DNA of 64,000 bases from Cliona cf. orientalis (taxonomy: Eukaryota; Porifera; Demospongiae; Clionaida; Clionaidae): NCBI GenBank assembly GCA_963930775.1, contig OZ005691.1, positions 10,351,000 through 10,414,999 on the forward strand. Direction: 5' to 3'. Below are positions 33,563-47,500 of this stretch, in pieces. The translations under genes and the position numbers were made by a program. The notes beneath the pieces were generated by a model. That model was not told where the DNA came from. It was given only the letters and a program-made list of their open reading frames with translations, and ran no database searches. Numbering within the stretch: the stretch's first letter is position 1; each line of letters begins with the position of its first letter.

Positions 33563-34439
33563 TAAGATGTCACTTACTAATAATTATTGTATGATCTAAT
33601 CATAGATGTAATAGAGTCACCCTGTCATGTCGATACAAACATGTTACTGACGTTAAGTTCGGGACTTGACTGTCGTGTTCCTGGACAGGATACCGTTGTT
33701 ATGACTATATATTTATCTCGGAAGGACTAGAATCTAATTGCACCAGCATGATCAAACAAGTACATGTGTACTTACTCTTTTCACTGATCTGATAGTTTAA
33801 CAATCATTCAGTGTCAGATCAAAACTGACACAGAGACAGCAATAGACCTGGGGACAGGCTAGAGTCACAGTCCATGGTACCTCAAACCTGGACAAATTGC
33901 TTGCTTAGCTTAAGGCCATTTGGCCATAAAGCCACAAGGCCAAAGGCCATTAGGAATATCAAACAAAACCATTGCCAGGCAGTCCAGTCCTAAACCAAAG
34001 GTCCATCTGATTCGATCAGTGACACCTCCATTTTCCTATATCGGTTGCCTCATTATGCCAGATCCCAGCATCTCCATCCACTCTCCTTGAAACTTGATCT
34101 CCAATTCGTAGGACGAAGCATCCATCGTATGTGGAGCTTTCTTTTCACTCATCTCTTCTTGTAAGCTTGGGTCTATTTCGAATAGCATCAGTTCTGAATC
34201 TTCACTGCCATTATTTTTGAACAGTTCCTCCCTTGAGAACAATCTCGAAATGGGATAAACGGTAACTCTCATCGCATCTATAGTCACTAGAAATTGATTG
34301 GAGCCCATCTGAATAAAATAATATCGCTGGTATGCAGTAGTGCCTGAAGCTGTGAAGGTCAAGGGACAGTCTAAGATCTCCTCAAGAACTAAGTTACCAA
34401 AAAAATTTATAAATACAGTATGGCTTGTCTCTGTGCATT

Positions 34440-34681
34440 CTTGTTGATTTGCTGCGCATGCGCATTCCGGCATAATTAATCGAGCTCGTAACCATGACGT
34501 AATCGTTGTGGCTTTGTGTGTACGAGCCACACCCAGTTGTTGTGGTTTACTGTACGTGACCACTGAACTGAAAGCTCAATTCACCGACGAAACGTTCCCT
34601 AGAAAATTTATCCAGTATACTCAGTACGTGCTCTAGCTAGCCACTCTACTCCGATCGATCAAACCAGCTAGTTGTGTAGCT
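34440..34681 (+). promoter_or_regulatory. Promoter of paralogue B
   Basis: Same order of motifs as in A and C: TGCGCATGCGCA (about 34452), TGACGTAA (about 34495), GAGCCACACCC, TTGTGGTTT, then the conserved stretch leading to the ATG. Confidence 0.55.
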
Positions 34682-37600
34682 ATGGCGGAGGCCAGTAGCT
34701 CTGGGGAAGAGGGAAGCGAAGAAGATGATTCCGATGAAGCTTCTCCGAGTGACGGCGAGATCACCGCGGCTAGCCAGCGCCCGCCGCGACACACCAAGAA
34801 GAGGAAGAAGCTACGCTACTTTCAAGACTACCTACAAAGATTACCGAAGCACCAGCGAAAGAGAATACAAAAAGAAATCGACAAAGGCTACAAACCAGGT
34901 GAGCCGCTGCTATGCATACAGCCACAAATGATATAAATTTTCCCACATCCCTGATTAGTCGATTTATGTGGGGTTTGTTGAATGGCTTCTATATTGTCCA
35001 CGAGTTACAACAAAAGGATTTAATACCCTGTTCTCATCCAGATCCCGGCAATTGCCCCCAAACAGTTTAAATTACTCCACTTCCGTTTCAGTCCCATCCG
35101 CCCCCTCCCCCCAACGAAAATTGTAGCCCCTATGTTCAAATAATCTACGCAGGCTTTGTACCACAAATTGCACTAGTCTTGTGTTCAATGGTAACCAACA
35201 TACATGTGAACAACTATCGCTTGCTCTGGCTCGCCCCACAATGTTGTGCATTTCCTTAGTAATAATGATTTTACACAGCTCGGACTATACCTGGTTCTCT
35301 AAAGTTATTCAGTTAGCCGAGTGGTCACAATTAAGTAATATCCACTTTAGACTATCATAGTACACCACAAAGTACTATTACAATTTATTGTGATGTTAAA
35401 TTTTATAGTTATGGGTTAATTATGTGGTCAGTCTTCAGGATCATTAAGTTACCAGGCATATATCTGTAAAAATTTTGTGCATGTGATACGTGTGAACTAG
35501 GTGTTATGATATTATATGGAGAGAGTGGAGCATATGCCATTACAATAAGCAATATCCTTATAGGGTTTGTGTGCTCAATTTAAAATAAATTACTAAACAT
35601 ATTCTTGATTAAATTCTCTGTATGATATTAAATTTGTGAAAGTGTTCGTTAAATCAAGTGAACTCCAGTGCAGCTAGTGTAGCTTTATCCTATACTGATT
35701 GATGTGTTCACTCCAATGCCACAGCTCTCACTGTCGACAATATCACCAGCGCTCTCAATGGAATAGACTGGGGGAGAATTGGTCAGGGCATACTTAACCT
35801 CCCCAACTCCAAATATGATGAAATAACAGAGCAGTTTTCCAGTGATGATGATAGAGTGAGAGCTGGAGTGAGGGAGTGGCTACTACGAGATCCTCTCGCC
35901 AGCTGGAGAAGACTGATCGAGACGCTTTATATCCGGAATAAAGCAGAGCGAGCAGACAGTATACTTCACTACGCTGAGGAGCTGACTGGTATGTACATGA
36001 TAATGATTATGATTCATACTACACTACACCACATGATGCATGGAAAATGCACAAGGGAGAAAGTCACTGGTCTATAATATCTATACAAATTAGTGCCCAA
36101 ACTTGTGTAGGAATGCATGTGAACATGTAGGCATGTGTGTGGTGTGTTTATGTTTGATACATGTTTGTATTGTAATTCATAATAATGTGAATTATTCTCC
36201 AGTTCAAATGTGTTATGTATAGATGGCATTTGCTCTTATGGTCAAGCATCTTTTATTTTACTGTGTAAAGTAGTTTCTTATCCCCACCTGCATTGAGATT
36301 TTGATGCCGCCTTTATGCATACATGTATTATTGATACAGACCATCATGTTTACATGTGCTACTCAGCTATAATGAATTTCATAGCATATTGAATGAGATT
36401 CATAGCTAATAAGCAAATTAAATATCCTCCCATTGAATACAATATTACATAGGATGAGGAGCAAAAATCTTTCTTTTTAGCCTTACGTGTGTACATGTAT
36501 TTATAGCTCCACTCCCCACCCACCCACATGCAATGCTGTTGACATTCCATTGTCTACCACAGCTGATAAATCTTCGATGGAAAAAACTTGACCACGTCTC
36601 CAGTAGTAGAATAATAACATTGCACCAAAAATGATTCTGTAGAGAAATTAGTATGCAAAGCTGATGGGAACCAGAAGTCTCGTTACTACCTAATTATCAT
36701 AGGGTGCACCTCTGTTATTGAGCATTCTTTAATGTATCCTTCACATTTCCCTCACAGACACTACACTCACTCACAGCAACCTGTCCACTGTACTAAACCA
36801 TGTGGTGGACATGGGCAGGCTGGTGGACTACCTCAATATGCCATACAATGTGAAGTGGAACATCAGAGAACACAGCAAGGATGAAGAACAGCAGCGAGAG
36901 GAATGTATCTACTACTGGATGAATGTCAGCCCCTACTCTATGATTGGATGGGGAGTCTTTGGAGGGTGGCTACACTACCATGAAGAAGAGGCTGCCCTTA
37001 GAGCTGCAAATGAATACATTCAGAGGGCTCCAGGTACATGTGGGTGTGGCATGTGTATGTATTAGAGTGTAGATCATGCATACATTACGCAGCAAATTCA
37101 TGCCTGCAGTGATGTACATTGTATATGTAGCAGTGCATTTGTTGATTACACTGATGCTCACACTGACCACATCTGTGCACATGTCCACCTCCACACACAC
37201 ACACACACACACACACTCACCCGTCATACAGAGCCCACATTGACGATCGATAATCTCACTGCTGTCCTCAATAGCATTCAGAAGGACATGAACTATATTC
37301 TCTCAGACCTTCACATCCCAGACTCCAAGCAACGTCAACTCGAACTGCAGTACAGCAGTGGACAGGTGAACACAGCCCGTGCTGATTACATCATTGATCA
37401 CCATCCAAGTCCCTCTTGGATGATGGTAGCCAATGCGTTATGGTACTGGACAGCAGCTGGAGCACTGGAAATGGTTCAGAAGTTGTATCTCAAAGGTGAG
37501 CCATGTGCACACAGCTATAGGAGTGAGGGGAGAATAATATTATCAATTTCTGATCTGTGCACTAATTAATGCCACCACACCTTGTTCATTATTTAAATTT

Positions 37601-40600
37601 GTATGTGTAGAAAAGAATACCAGATAGAGTGAAATTTATATTATTACTCTGTTGATTTTTACATTAACATGTGTGTAGTACATGAACAGAGGATCTTGGT
37701 TCACTGATATGTCATAGCGTGTGGTATAGCACATGTGCACACATATCAACCTGTTATCTAATCAGCTCCTGACCATAACTCGCTACAGCATGAGGCTGTA
37801 GGAAACACTCTGACCTTGCCTGACCACTGAACATGATTAGTAGTGTTTTGCTTCTTGGGTCCCTGCAGCATTATAATACACACAGACAGTGAACTGGAGA
37901 GTGAGAATTCTGATCAATCAACTTTCTAGCAATGATAATTGTTATTAGCCATAATATTATAGCCAATAATTATTGTAATTAAATTACATCATATAGTTGG
38001 GTGGTATCCTAGCAACCAGCTAGAGGTGTGCCCACCTCACAATACATATAGTGGTAACCACAATACTAGGATAACCTATTGCTCTAGATGTCTATACGTA
38101 CATTCTAGTATGTGTGTGTTTGTGTGTGTAGCTGTTACCAATGGAACTGACTTGCGTGTAGACTGATGTAGCATTAATTACCCCGCGTGCATGTGCAAGG
38201 GGTAAATTAATTGGTCGTATTGTCGTTGTTGTTGTTGTAATCGTTAGCACAAATATCGACATCTCTCGATGTCTAGCTATAGGCACCTGAGCAACTCATA
38301 AGCATAATAAATCAGTCGCCTTAGGCGAAAGACGGGTTTCAGTGTACTTTGAATCGATGGCCATGGTCCACGAGCATCACAAATAGTGCCTTTTAGTTAA
38401 CCTTTGTAACCATGTCTGGATCTGGTGCAAAATCTATAATCGCCGAAATGGATGTGGTGATAGACACGATGAAATCAATCACTGGATATACATTCAATGC
38501 TATCTGATTGCAAGCTCTCACTAGTTAGAATATTATCACTATAGTACCACATATGAAACTCATCTACTCATAATCAACAGCTAAAAAAGGCATGGCTAGG
38601 TGGGAAACCACAGTTACGTATGAATCAATTCAAAAATATGTGGTTCTTTTTACCCACATATGTTGCTAGTTCCCACATAAGCATTAGTTGTATCATCAAC
38701 TGGACTGACACAGCCACTCTCTATCACTCTACACATGCACCTCTATCTCTAGGCACGAGTGAGTCTCGAAGGTTATTTCAGCAGTCGATGAAAAGAGGCC
38801 ATGTAGACATGTACATTGACAAAATGCTGCTCTATGGAAGTGCAGGAGTGGGAAAAACCTGCACCATGAAAATTGTCGCCGGTGAAAAGCCTCCTGTCGT
38901 ACGAAATAGCACTCCCGTAGCAACCAAGCCGGTGACGATGTACATGTATCAGCTCCAAATGATTAAGGGAAAATGGCGCAAGTACATCTCTCAAGATCGC
39001 ATGAAACTCTGTGCTAGGATCTCCAAAACGACACTGGGAAGAGAGATAATCAAAGCCATGAAGAAAGCCAAGATTGCAGAAGCGGTACATCGAGCTAAAC
39101 ATCAGGAGGTGGATGGCGGTGGTGAGCAGAAGACATCAACAGCAGCGAGTCCCCAACAACCGACAAGAGACAGCACCCGGCAAAATGAAGATCCCATTCC
39201 AAAACCGAAAGCTTCATCGCGAAGCTCAGTCGATCGTGACGTGCTACAAGTTATTCACGATGTGCTTGATGAGATGTTTAAGCTGATTGACGAATGTCCC
39301 AAGACAGAAGAGCCCCTCACCTTTATTCACAAGCTCCTGGTGTCCGACTGTGGTGGCCAGCCTCAATTCCATGAAATCTTGCCCATATTTTTGCGAAGGA
39401 TGTCATTGATAGTATTCGTTTTCAAGCTTTCCGAAAGCTTCTCCAGTCGTCCGATGATCGAGTATTATGAAGACGGCAAAGCATTGGGCACTCCCTATGA
39501 GTCTCACCACACAACAGAGCAACTCATCAAGGAAGGCCTCCAGTCACTTCACACTCACCGGTCGAGCAAAGGTGTAGGTAAAGATGGTGAAGCTCCACAA
39601 ATAGTTATGGTCGGGACCCACAAGGACGAAGAAAGTAAATGCAATGAATCGAGAGAAGTGAAAGATCAGAAGCTGAGAGAAATGCTGCTGCCAACGTTTG
39701 AGAAGGAGATCATCTACTACAAGGCAGGAGAAAATAAAGTGCTCTTCCCCATGAATGCCAAGTGTCCTGGTGTTGAAGAGGAGAATATGGCTCAAGCCAT
39801 TGTCTCCAGGTTCTCCACAGAGAACAGATCAGATGCAAAGCAGCTTCCACTGCAGTGGCTGGGATTCGAAATAATGCTTGAAGAAATTACTCAACGACTT
39901 AAGCGTGGAATTCTGAGCAGGAGTGAGTGTCTTGAAGTCGCCTATAGACTTCACCTTGATGAGAGTGCACTAGATGCAGCTCTGATCTACCTTGATGAGC
40001 TGTCGCTGGTCTTCTACTATCCCGACATTCTTCCCGAGATAGTCTTCACCAACCCTCAGGTGCTTCTTGACAAAATCTCAGAGCTTGTGAAAGTTCATCA
40101 TGACAAGCTTAAGATGTGTACAGGAGAAGATTGGCAGAAATTTTTCAGCCATGCCCTAGTTACAGTGGAGTTTCTTCAAGAACCGATGTTCAAAAAGCAT
40201 TATGTTCCCGGTCTGTTTGAGCCAGAGCACCTGTCCACCTTGTACCGAAAGCTTCTAATCTTTGCCGACTTCTCTAAGGGTAAGTTCTTTGTTCCCAGCT
40301 TGCTTCGAATGCTTAGCAGCAAGGAAGTATCTGAGCATCGACTTTTGTTCGATTCGTTCATCGCTCCTCTTGTCCTTCACTTCCCTGATGGCCCTCCACG
40401 TCGTGGCATCTTCTGTGCTCTCATTTCTTTCTTCACTTCACCAGAGAACCACTACTCTCATCCATGGAAGCTGATGATGCCAGATAAATCTGTTACTCCC
40501 GACTGCCTCTACCGAAATTGCATTGAATTCTCGATTTCTGAAGCCGATACCCCATGCTGTGTGACAGTCATTGATACCTTGCTCCACTTCGAAGTTCACG

Positions 40601-42268
40601 TGGATGTTTCAGAGCAACCAGATGCAGGCTTCTGCTCATCAATCAAGCGCGCTATCGCTGCTGGCTTGCAAAAAGCTAATCTCACATTGGGCTACACGAA
40701 TTCAACACCTTCTTTTGCCTTTCTTTGTCCTTGTGGAGTGGGAGAGCCTCATCCTGCTAAGATTGGAAAGAAATCATGGATCTGCACTTTGAATAAAGCG
40801 AAGGGCAAGAACTTTTCACCTAGCCAAATAGTATGGCTGGATGAAGCATCCTCTGACCCTGAATCAGGTTATTTGTGAATTATAGTCAAATATCGATATT
40901 TTGATTTATTCTTGATCCATTGATTTTAGTTACTCAGATGAGTAAAGGTGCATGTAACAATGGACACACTGTGAAAATGACTACTTCATCTTTGAAACCA
41001 GGTATTTTTGCTTTACTGACTACTTTTAAAAATGAACTGTATGTGATAATATTTAGCTATGGATATCAATAATTTTTGACCTCTATAGCTTCGAATTTAG
41101 CACTATTTTTGTCTCTCTTTACTACCCAAAGGTCCAACTGTTCCAGCTGAACTGACTCTCCAGGATGTAGCTGCTCAAGCTGGTCTCAAAACGCTGGATG
41201 TTCTCGATCAAGAGTGCTCCCAGCAAGTCCTCCTAAGACTAGCCAAACACTGTGTGGACTGGCAGCTGACCGGCTTCCATCTGGAGCTGACAAAATCTGA
41301 CATCGTTGCAGTGGATGAAGATTATCGAACAGCCGAGCAAAAGCGTGTCGAGATGTTGAGAAAGTGGAAAGAGAAGTTTGCCTTCAAAGCTACTTATCGG
41401 GTGTTCATCGAGGCCTTGTTGTCGTGTGGAAAAGCTTCAGATGCCATTGATGCATGCAGAGCTATCGTATCCAGTAAGTGAAAATAACTGCACTATCAGC
41501 TACTAATTTTTATTTTACTGAATTCTCATTGTGATGTGCATGCAGGTGTAAAAGTGCCAGCTGAAGATGAGAAGGGGAATTTGAAGTTCAGTAGTACCAC
41601 GTCTGATGACGATTTCTTTAAGTGGCTTCGATCAAAAGGAATTAGTGAAAAAGATTGCAGTACTCTCTCTGGTACATGTATAATAAGCACCATAATTATA
41701 ACTACATGTATAATATTATTAGCATCTTGAATTTAATTATATATAACTAGCCTTCCACATAAACACCTGTTGCTTGCTCAGGCTCGCTCCACAATGCTGT
41801 GCATTTTACTATAGTAAGGCCAGACCAATTTAATTTGTTGTTGCTCGGATTTTGTGAGATAAAAATTGGAGCGAGCGATCGAAAAAAAAAGAAGAAAAAA
41901 AAGCAATTAATTGGGTGTGGTTATAGACCATAATCTAATTAAGACAGACTAATGCGACTATCTAGGACCAGGAAATCAAGATAGAATACAAAAGCCACTC
42001 TACTATACATAAGCTCCATCCAACTTAATTTTCTGTTTGCCCAAAAATTGGAGCGAGAGAATCCGTGCAACAACTTATTAAATTGGTCTGGCCTAATAAT
42101 AGTAATTGAATGTAAAATTTAGAGTCACTGATCTTTTCTATTATTATAATAGATAATGGTGTCATAGCGGCTGGATTCTCCCAGTTGGACGAAGAAGATT
42201 TTGAAGATCTTGGACTCACTAAAATTGGCAAGAAACTGATTATAAAGATCCTACGAGAATCAAAATAG
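34682..42268 (+). CDS. ROC-COR GTPase with Death and SAM domains, paralogue B
   Basis: Nine exons, all junctions phase 1: 34682-34898, 35725-35988, 36758-37033, 37232-37495, 38753-40867, 40930-41001, 41132-41473, 41546-41671, 42153-42268. The product is 1263 residues with the same layout as A: basic/acidic N-terminus, three Death-like modules (about 73-160, 161-252, 253-340), ROC-COR (341-1045) with GSAGVGKT, DCGGQ and GTHKD intact, a 24-residue Thr/Ser linker, Death (1070-1183) and SAM (1184-1263). The ROC half is almost identical to A and C. The C-terminal third of the ROC-COR exon resembles C far more than A. The exon-5 donor is GTTATT, weaker than usual; reading through it would give a stop within a few codons. 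Introns are shorter than in A and largely free of MITEs. Confidence 0.85.
37192..37216. repeat. (CA)n microsatellite, paralogue B
   Basis: Same intron position as in A and C. Confidence 0.9.
37496..38752. other. Intron 4 of paralogue B
   Basis: 1.26-kb intron before the ROC-COR exon. It holds a decayed head of the CCCCGCGCGCATGCGC repeat at 38178-38270 (ATTACCCCGCGTGCATGTGC). No gene is seen. Confidence 0.5.
41820..42090. repeat. Inverted-repeat insertion in the SAM intron of paralogue B
   Basis: The left AGGCCAGACCAATTTAAT...AAAATTGGAGCGAG and the right end, which reads AAAATTGGAGCGAG then AATTGGTCTGGCCTAA, form inverted ends of about 270 bp. A MITE-like insertion between the two SAM exons; non-coding. 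Confidence 0.55.
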
Positions 42269-42846
42269 CTCCTTCCTACTAGCTGTATACATACGCATAA
42301 TTATTATTAAATCTAGTATTATGACATTGTGTGTGATCTCACTAGAATTATTAGTTTCGCATCACTTGATATGATTGTGGTGTATTTCCTGTCATGTTAA
42401 TCATTAGTGTAGCACCTCAACCCTGATTTGTATTTCTTGCTTTCAGTTAAGTTGTGCATTAGTTGTGGCTTAGTGTGCACACATAGTATATGCATTAAAA
42501 AAAATTATGTTTCTCTCTCCACCCCTGGTTTATTAATGTTATAATGATAATGCACGACTCTTGACGTGACCTATTATATAAAATTTTAATAAGTTTAATG
42601 GCTCACCACATATCATTAACTAGTAATCATAATAATATTATGGCATTGTAATAATATGCATGTGTCATAATACACGTGGAATAGTAATAATAATTGCATG
42701 TGTATTTAAAACATAATAATGATATCACTTTTAAGTAGAGGGAAAAATAATTTTTAGCCTTGATCCTATACTGTTCTACCATTGAGCATGCGATTGTATA
42801 ATTATAGGCCTGCACCTGGGGCCGGGATGATTATTATATAAATAAT

Positions 42847-43880
42847 TTATCGTAGTTCTACTCCCAGTTCATTGACGATCATTTCTCTAATCTGATCTTG
42901 AATGATGTTGCTCTGTTTGTTAGTGACATTTCTATCCATTGACCTGTATGTGATACGGTAGCAATGGCTGACTCTCTCAGTCTTCGGGTGAACAAACTTA
43001 TCAATCAGTTCCACCTTTTCCACTAAATCCTCAGCTGACGATCAAACTATTTCATGAAAGTCATTTTCATTGAATTTTTCCTTGGGTAGCCAAAATGCGA
43101 TGTCTTTGTAGCAAGGTGGATATTTGAACACTATATTAATTCGTCTTGCCAGTTGGGGTCTAGTCCAACTGATAAAAACTGCTCGATAGATCTCTTGTCT
43201 TTGCTCCAAAACAGTCGAATGTCGGGAATATCAAACAAAAGCATTGCCAGGCGGTCCAGTCCTAAACCAAAGGCCCATTCGATTCGATCAGTAACACCTC
43301 CATTTTCCAATACTGGTTGCCTCATTATGCCAGATCCCAGCATCTCCATCCACTCTCCTTGAAACTTGATCTCCAATTCGTAGGACGGATGAGTGAAAGG
43401 AAAATAGCACGTCGTCCACCTAGTCTCAATGTCACTTCCAAATAACTCCTTCATCAATTTGATCAAGGTCTCCTTCATATTAAACTCCATCATCTTCACA
43501 GCATCCATTGTATGTGGAGCTTGCTTTTTACTCGTCTCTTCTCGTAAGCTTGGATCTGTTTCGAACAGCACCAGTTCTGAATCTTCACCGCCATTACTTT
43601 TGAACAGTTCCTCTCTTGAGAACAACCTCATTCCCTCCATTTGATGGGAAATGGGATAGTGACTCGAATCTATCTCATCACGTCTGTAGACATCTGCCTT
43701 GCAAGAAACTGATTGCAGCCCATCCGAATGTGCAGAAGTGTGCGCACGAAGCATGGTTGTGCGATTGATGTAATAGTTGTCATTTTTGCTCCTTGTGACG
43801 TGATCTTTAGCTACCAATATTATGCTATCGAAATTCTACTTTGTGGTGACTATTGGGCTGGCATTATCAAAGTGAGCATA
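42847..43880 (-). pseudogene. FARS2 relic between paralogues B and C
   Basis: Matches FARS2 from its stop codon back to about a quarter of the way into the protein; the 5' part is missing beyond AAGTGAGCATA at 43880. The longest open piece (43131-43817) covers the catalytic core with [14 protein letters not shown] and [10 protein letters not shown], but the frame is wrong around [11 protein letters not shown] (compare AHQRDFIRMGC in the intact gene) and breaks again before the anticodon-binding domain. The region corresponding to the start codon and presequence is gone, so this copy cannot give the full enzyme. Confidence 0.9.
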
Positions 43881-44289
43881 ATAATAATATTATATATTGT
43901 AATTATTAACGTATGTATAATTATTTAATATAACTAAAGGATGATATTGTGCAAGTGCACACGATCATTCAATAGAAGACCACTGAAGGCTTACATGTAC
44001 ATCTGTAGTCATGGTGCTGTCGTGCAATTAGGCAGCGATCAACACAGGCATTTATTTAGTGGAAGCAGGTGTGCATAAAATTAATGAATATTATGCTTAG
44101 CCTGGAGTACTAAGCTTTGTTTGTCATTACCTAAAATTTGATTTTCAATAATCTGTAGTGCCTGAAGCTGTGAAGGTCAAGGGACAATTTAAGATAAAGA
44201 TTTAAGATCTCCTCAAGAATTATTAAAATAAAACAAGTATAGATAGATATAATATAGTTACCTAAATACAGCATTGCTTGTCTGTGTGC

Positions 44290-44539
44290 ATTTGCTTATT
44301 GATTTACTGCGCATGCGCATTCCGGCATAGCATAATAGATATCGAGCTCGTGACCATGACGTAATCGTTGTGGCTTTGTGTGTACGAGCCACACCCAGTT
44401 GTTGTGGTTTACTGTGACCACTGAACTGAAAGCTCAATTCACCGACGAAACGTTCCCTAGAAAACTTATCCAGTGAACTCAGTACGTGCTCTAGCTAGCC
44501 ACTCTACTCCGATCGATCAAACCAGCTAGTTGTGTAGCT
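44290..44539 (+). promoter_or_regulatory. Promoter of paralogue C
   Basis: Conserved block as in A and B: TGCGCATGCGCA (about 44308), TGACGTAA (about 44357), GAGCCACACCC, TTGTGGTTT. Confidence 0.55.
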
Positions 44540-47500
44540 ATGGCGGAGGCCAGCAGCTCTGGGGGAGAGGCAAGCGAAGAAGAAGATGACTCCGATGAAG
44601 CTTCTCCGAGTGACGGCGAGATCACCGCGGCTAGCCAGCGTCCGCAGCGACATACCAACAAGAGGAAGAAGTTACGTTACTTTCAAGACTACCTACAAAG
44701 ATTACCGAAGCACCAGCGAAAGAGAATACAAAAACAAATCGACAAAGGCTACAAACCAGGTGAGACCACCCCAGCCCCTCCCCCCTCCCCCAAAGTACAG
44801 TATTGGAAAGTGGTCGATGATCGTATTATTGTCATTGAATGTGATGATGAACTGATAGCAGATGACGATTATTACCAGTTTGCCCTTCCCCCATCCCACC
44901 CACAAATAATACTTATTGGAGCAAAGAGGTGTATAAGCTATTACAAATAAAGCTAAACCTGAACTACAACGTATACATGTACCGTATCCTCCCGAAAATA
45001 AGCCCCCCTTTTTCAGCAGTAGACATGACCTAGACTGGGGAGGGGGCTTATTTTCGAATATGCACTTTCCCTCGAATATATAAGCCCCCCTTAGCCACCA
45101 TCGTTGGTCACGTACCGCGGGACAGAGTTTGCTCATCTTTTCTCCAAAAGAGCGGCAGCGAGATGACCTGTCAAATAGACGGCAACACGAGGATCGGCGG
45201 TGGGAAAAGTACTTGTTGTTCCGTGTGTGTACGTCTTTAGAGGAAAGTAAAAGCATCTTGACCGGCTCGTAAGTGTCTTCGCCAAACTAGAAGTGCCATC
45301 ATAACAGAATGACTTCAAAACAGGCTTTTCTAAAAGCCAGCACACATGCAGCACCATCTTTGTACTCGTAGTCAATTGAAGGGCGGGGTTACGTACGTAC
45401 GTGCTCGCGCGCGTGTACCGTATAGCGGGAAATTTTCGAGGGAGAAAACTTTCGCGGATCGGTAGGATAGGAGCATTTCGCGGAGAAAACTTTCGCGGAA
45501 TGTCAAAACTGGTCGCATAATGGGTGTGGCATGCCTAAAATTTCGTGGAGAAAACTTTCGCGGATTGCTGAAAAATCGCGAAATTCGTGAAAGTTTTCTC
45601 CCTAGAAAAGTTCCCGCTATACGGTATATATGTGCAGTCTATCTACTTGGTGGGAGGGGGGCTTATAATCGAGGCAAACATACCTGTGCAAGAACTTGAA
45701 GGTCAAAGAGGGAGGGGGCTTATTTTCGGGAGGATACGGTATTATACATGTATCATAATAAATTATGATATTGTACAGCAGCTAGGATACAGTCAAAATG
45801 TCCTAACATTATAATACTTGATCACTATCAATGTCTTAGTTGTTGAGAATAGCCACTGCACAGCTAGGCTAAATGGATTGAATCCCTTCATTCCCCCTCC
45901 CCTGACTAAACAAGTAAGGAAACTGCTTCTGTGGCTCGCCACCGCCACATGCCTTAATTACCAGAAATCTCCATTGACAACAGATCAGTTGACAGGTAGG
46001 GAGGGGAGCTGGGCCGGGGGAGAGCATTCTCAATGCACATGTACATAATACATGTGTATATCCTGTCTGCCCAACTCTTGACTGAGCGTGCATAATATAA
46101 TAGCAAGAGTATTATAAAGAGGGGGAGGGAGAGTATCAAACCGCGTATAATATGTTGTGTGTAACAGCTGTTCATACGGTTCATAACCTTTGTAATGATA
46201 TTCATGTTTGGAGGTCACCCTAATTACAGCCCAGGCCAGCCACGTGTGCACACACAAGTATACCCCATAGTAGTGCTATATAGTGCGTGTGCAAGAGTAC
46301 TGGTACATTCCAGAGTGACCTCCACAAATTAATATCATGAACCGTACGAACAGCCGTTACACACGGCATATACGCGGTTCGATACTCTCCCTCTCTCTCT
46401 TTATGTACTCTTGATAATAGAGAGGGGTCATTCAGTGAGTAGAATGGTCATGTAGCTACCTTAAAACTGAATAAACACCAACATACCGTATTTTTTCTAA
46501 AAATTCGGCATGAAAATAATAAATTATATTGCTTTAGCTTCGCCGAATTTTTCGAGATTAATATTCAACATTCTGTCTGTGTGCGGGTTCCATTCCCGTT
46601 TATATATAGCATATACGTATGACGATCTTTGCCGAAAATTAGAGACTATTTTCAATCATTCGGTAAAGGGTGCCGAATAATTAAAAGGGCCGGATTTTTA
46701 GAAGAAATACGGTACCTCAGACTGTTGTTGTGTTTTATTATGGTCGTCCTCACTTAGTATTTACTGAATACATTCATGAAACTGTGCATGTGCTATGTGT
46801 GAACTATAAACGATTTTGTATGGAGACAGTGGAGCATACAATCATACAAGCGATAACCTTGTGGTTTTTAAATCAGTGTTAAAAATTACCCATTAATATA
46901 GTTGGCTAAATTACCAAACATAACTATGTAAGTATGATTAAATTGTATTTGTGGAAGTATGTATTCCAAGTGAACTCCAGTGCAGCTAGTGTAGCTTTAT
47001 CCTATACTGATTGATGTGTTCACTCCAATGCCACAGCTTTCACTGTCGACAACATCACCAGCGCTCTCAATGGAATAGGCTGGGGGATAATTGGTGCATA
47101 CATATTTAACCTCCCCACCTCCAAATATGATGAAATAACAGAGCAGTTTTCCAGTGCTGATGATAGAGTGAGAGCTGCAGCAAAGTTATGGCTGCTACGA
47201 GACCCTCTTGCTAGCTGGAGGAGACTGATCCACCAGCTTTATTTCTATGATGAAGCAGAGCGAGCAGACAGTATACTTCACTACGCTGAGGAGCTGACTG
47301 GTATGTACATGATAATGATTATGATTCATACTACACAACACCATATGATGCAAATGCATAAGGGAGTAAGTCACTGGTCTATATAATATCTATACTGTAA
47401 CAAATTAGTGCCCAAAAATTTGTAGGAATGCATGTCAACATGTAGGCATGTGTGTGGTGTGTTTATGTTTGATACATGTTTGTATTGTAATTCATAATAA

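Larger units (their letters stand above)
30177..33952. mobile_element. 3.8-kb element with ~400-bp TIRs inside the FARS2 relic
   Basis: The left arm (30180-30600) and right arm (33565-33952) are inverted copies over their whole length, sharing GGCCTAATGGCC-type ends, ACTGACAC/GTGTCAG, AACTTAACGTCAGTAACATG and GACATGACAGGGT. The insertion interrupts FARS2 sequence at GTCGGG|AATATC. The interior has no transposase frame and carries three nested elements (30800-31568, 32611-33007, 33013-33562). Non-autonomous composite; superfamily not assigned. Confidence 0.75.
29807..34343 (-). pseudogene. FARS2 relic downstream of paralogue A, split by a transposon
   Basis: Two pieces match the intact FARS2 gene at 54023-55420. 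Piece 29807-30176 is the C-terminal anticodon-binding part, with frameshifts. Piece 33953-34343 is the catalytic core. They abut in the intact gene at GTCGGGAATATC and are separated here by a 3.8-kb element. The second piece lacks the segment between the MDA and SYELEIKF words of the protein and diverges from FARS2 just upstream of paralogue B. The N-terminal third is absent. Non-functional; a leftover of the tandem duplication. Confidence 0.85.

Noticed and set aside
44702-45256. 184-codon minus-strand frame
   Set aside because: Overlaps exon 1 of paralogue C in antisense and then runs into a MITE arm.
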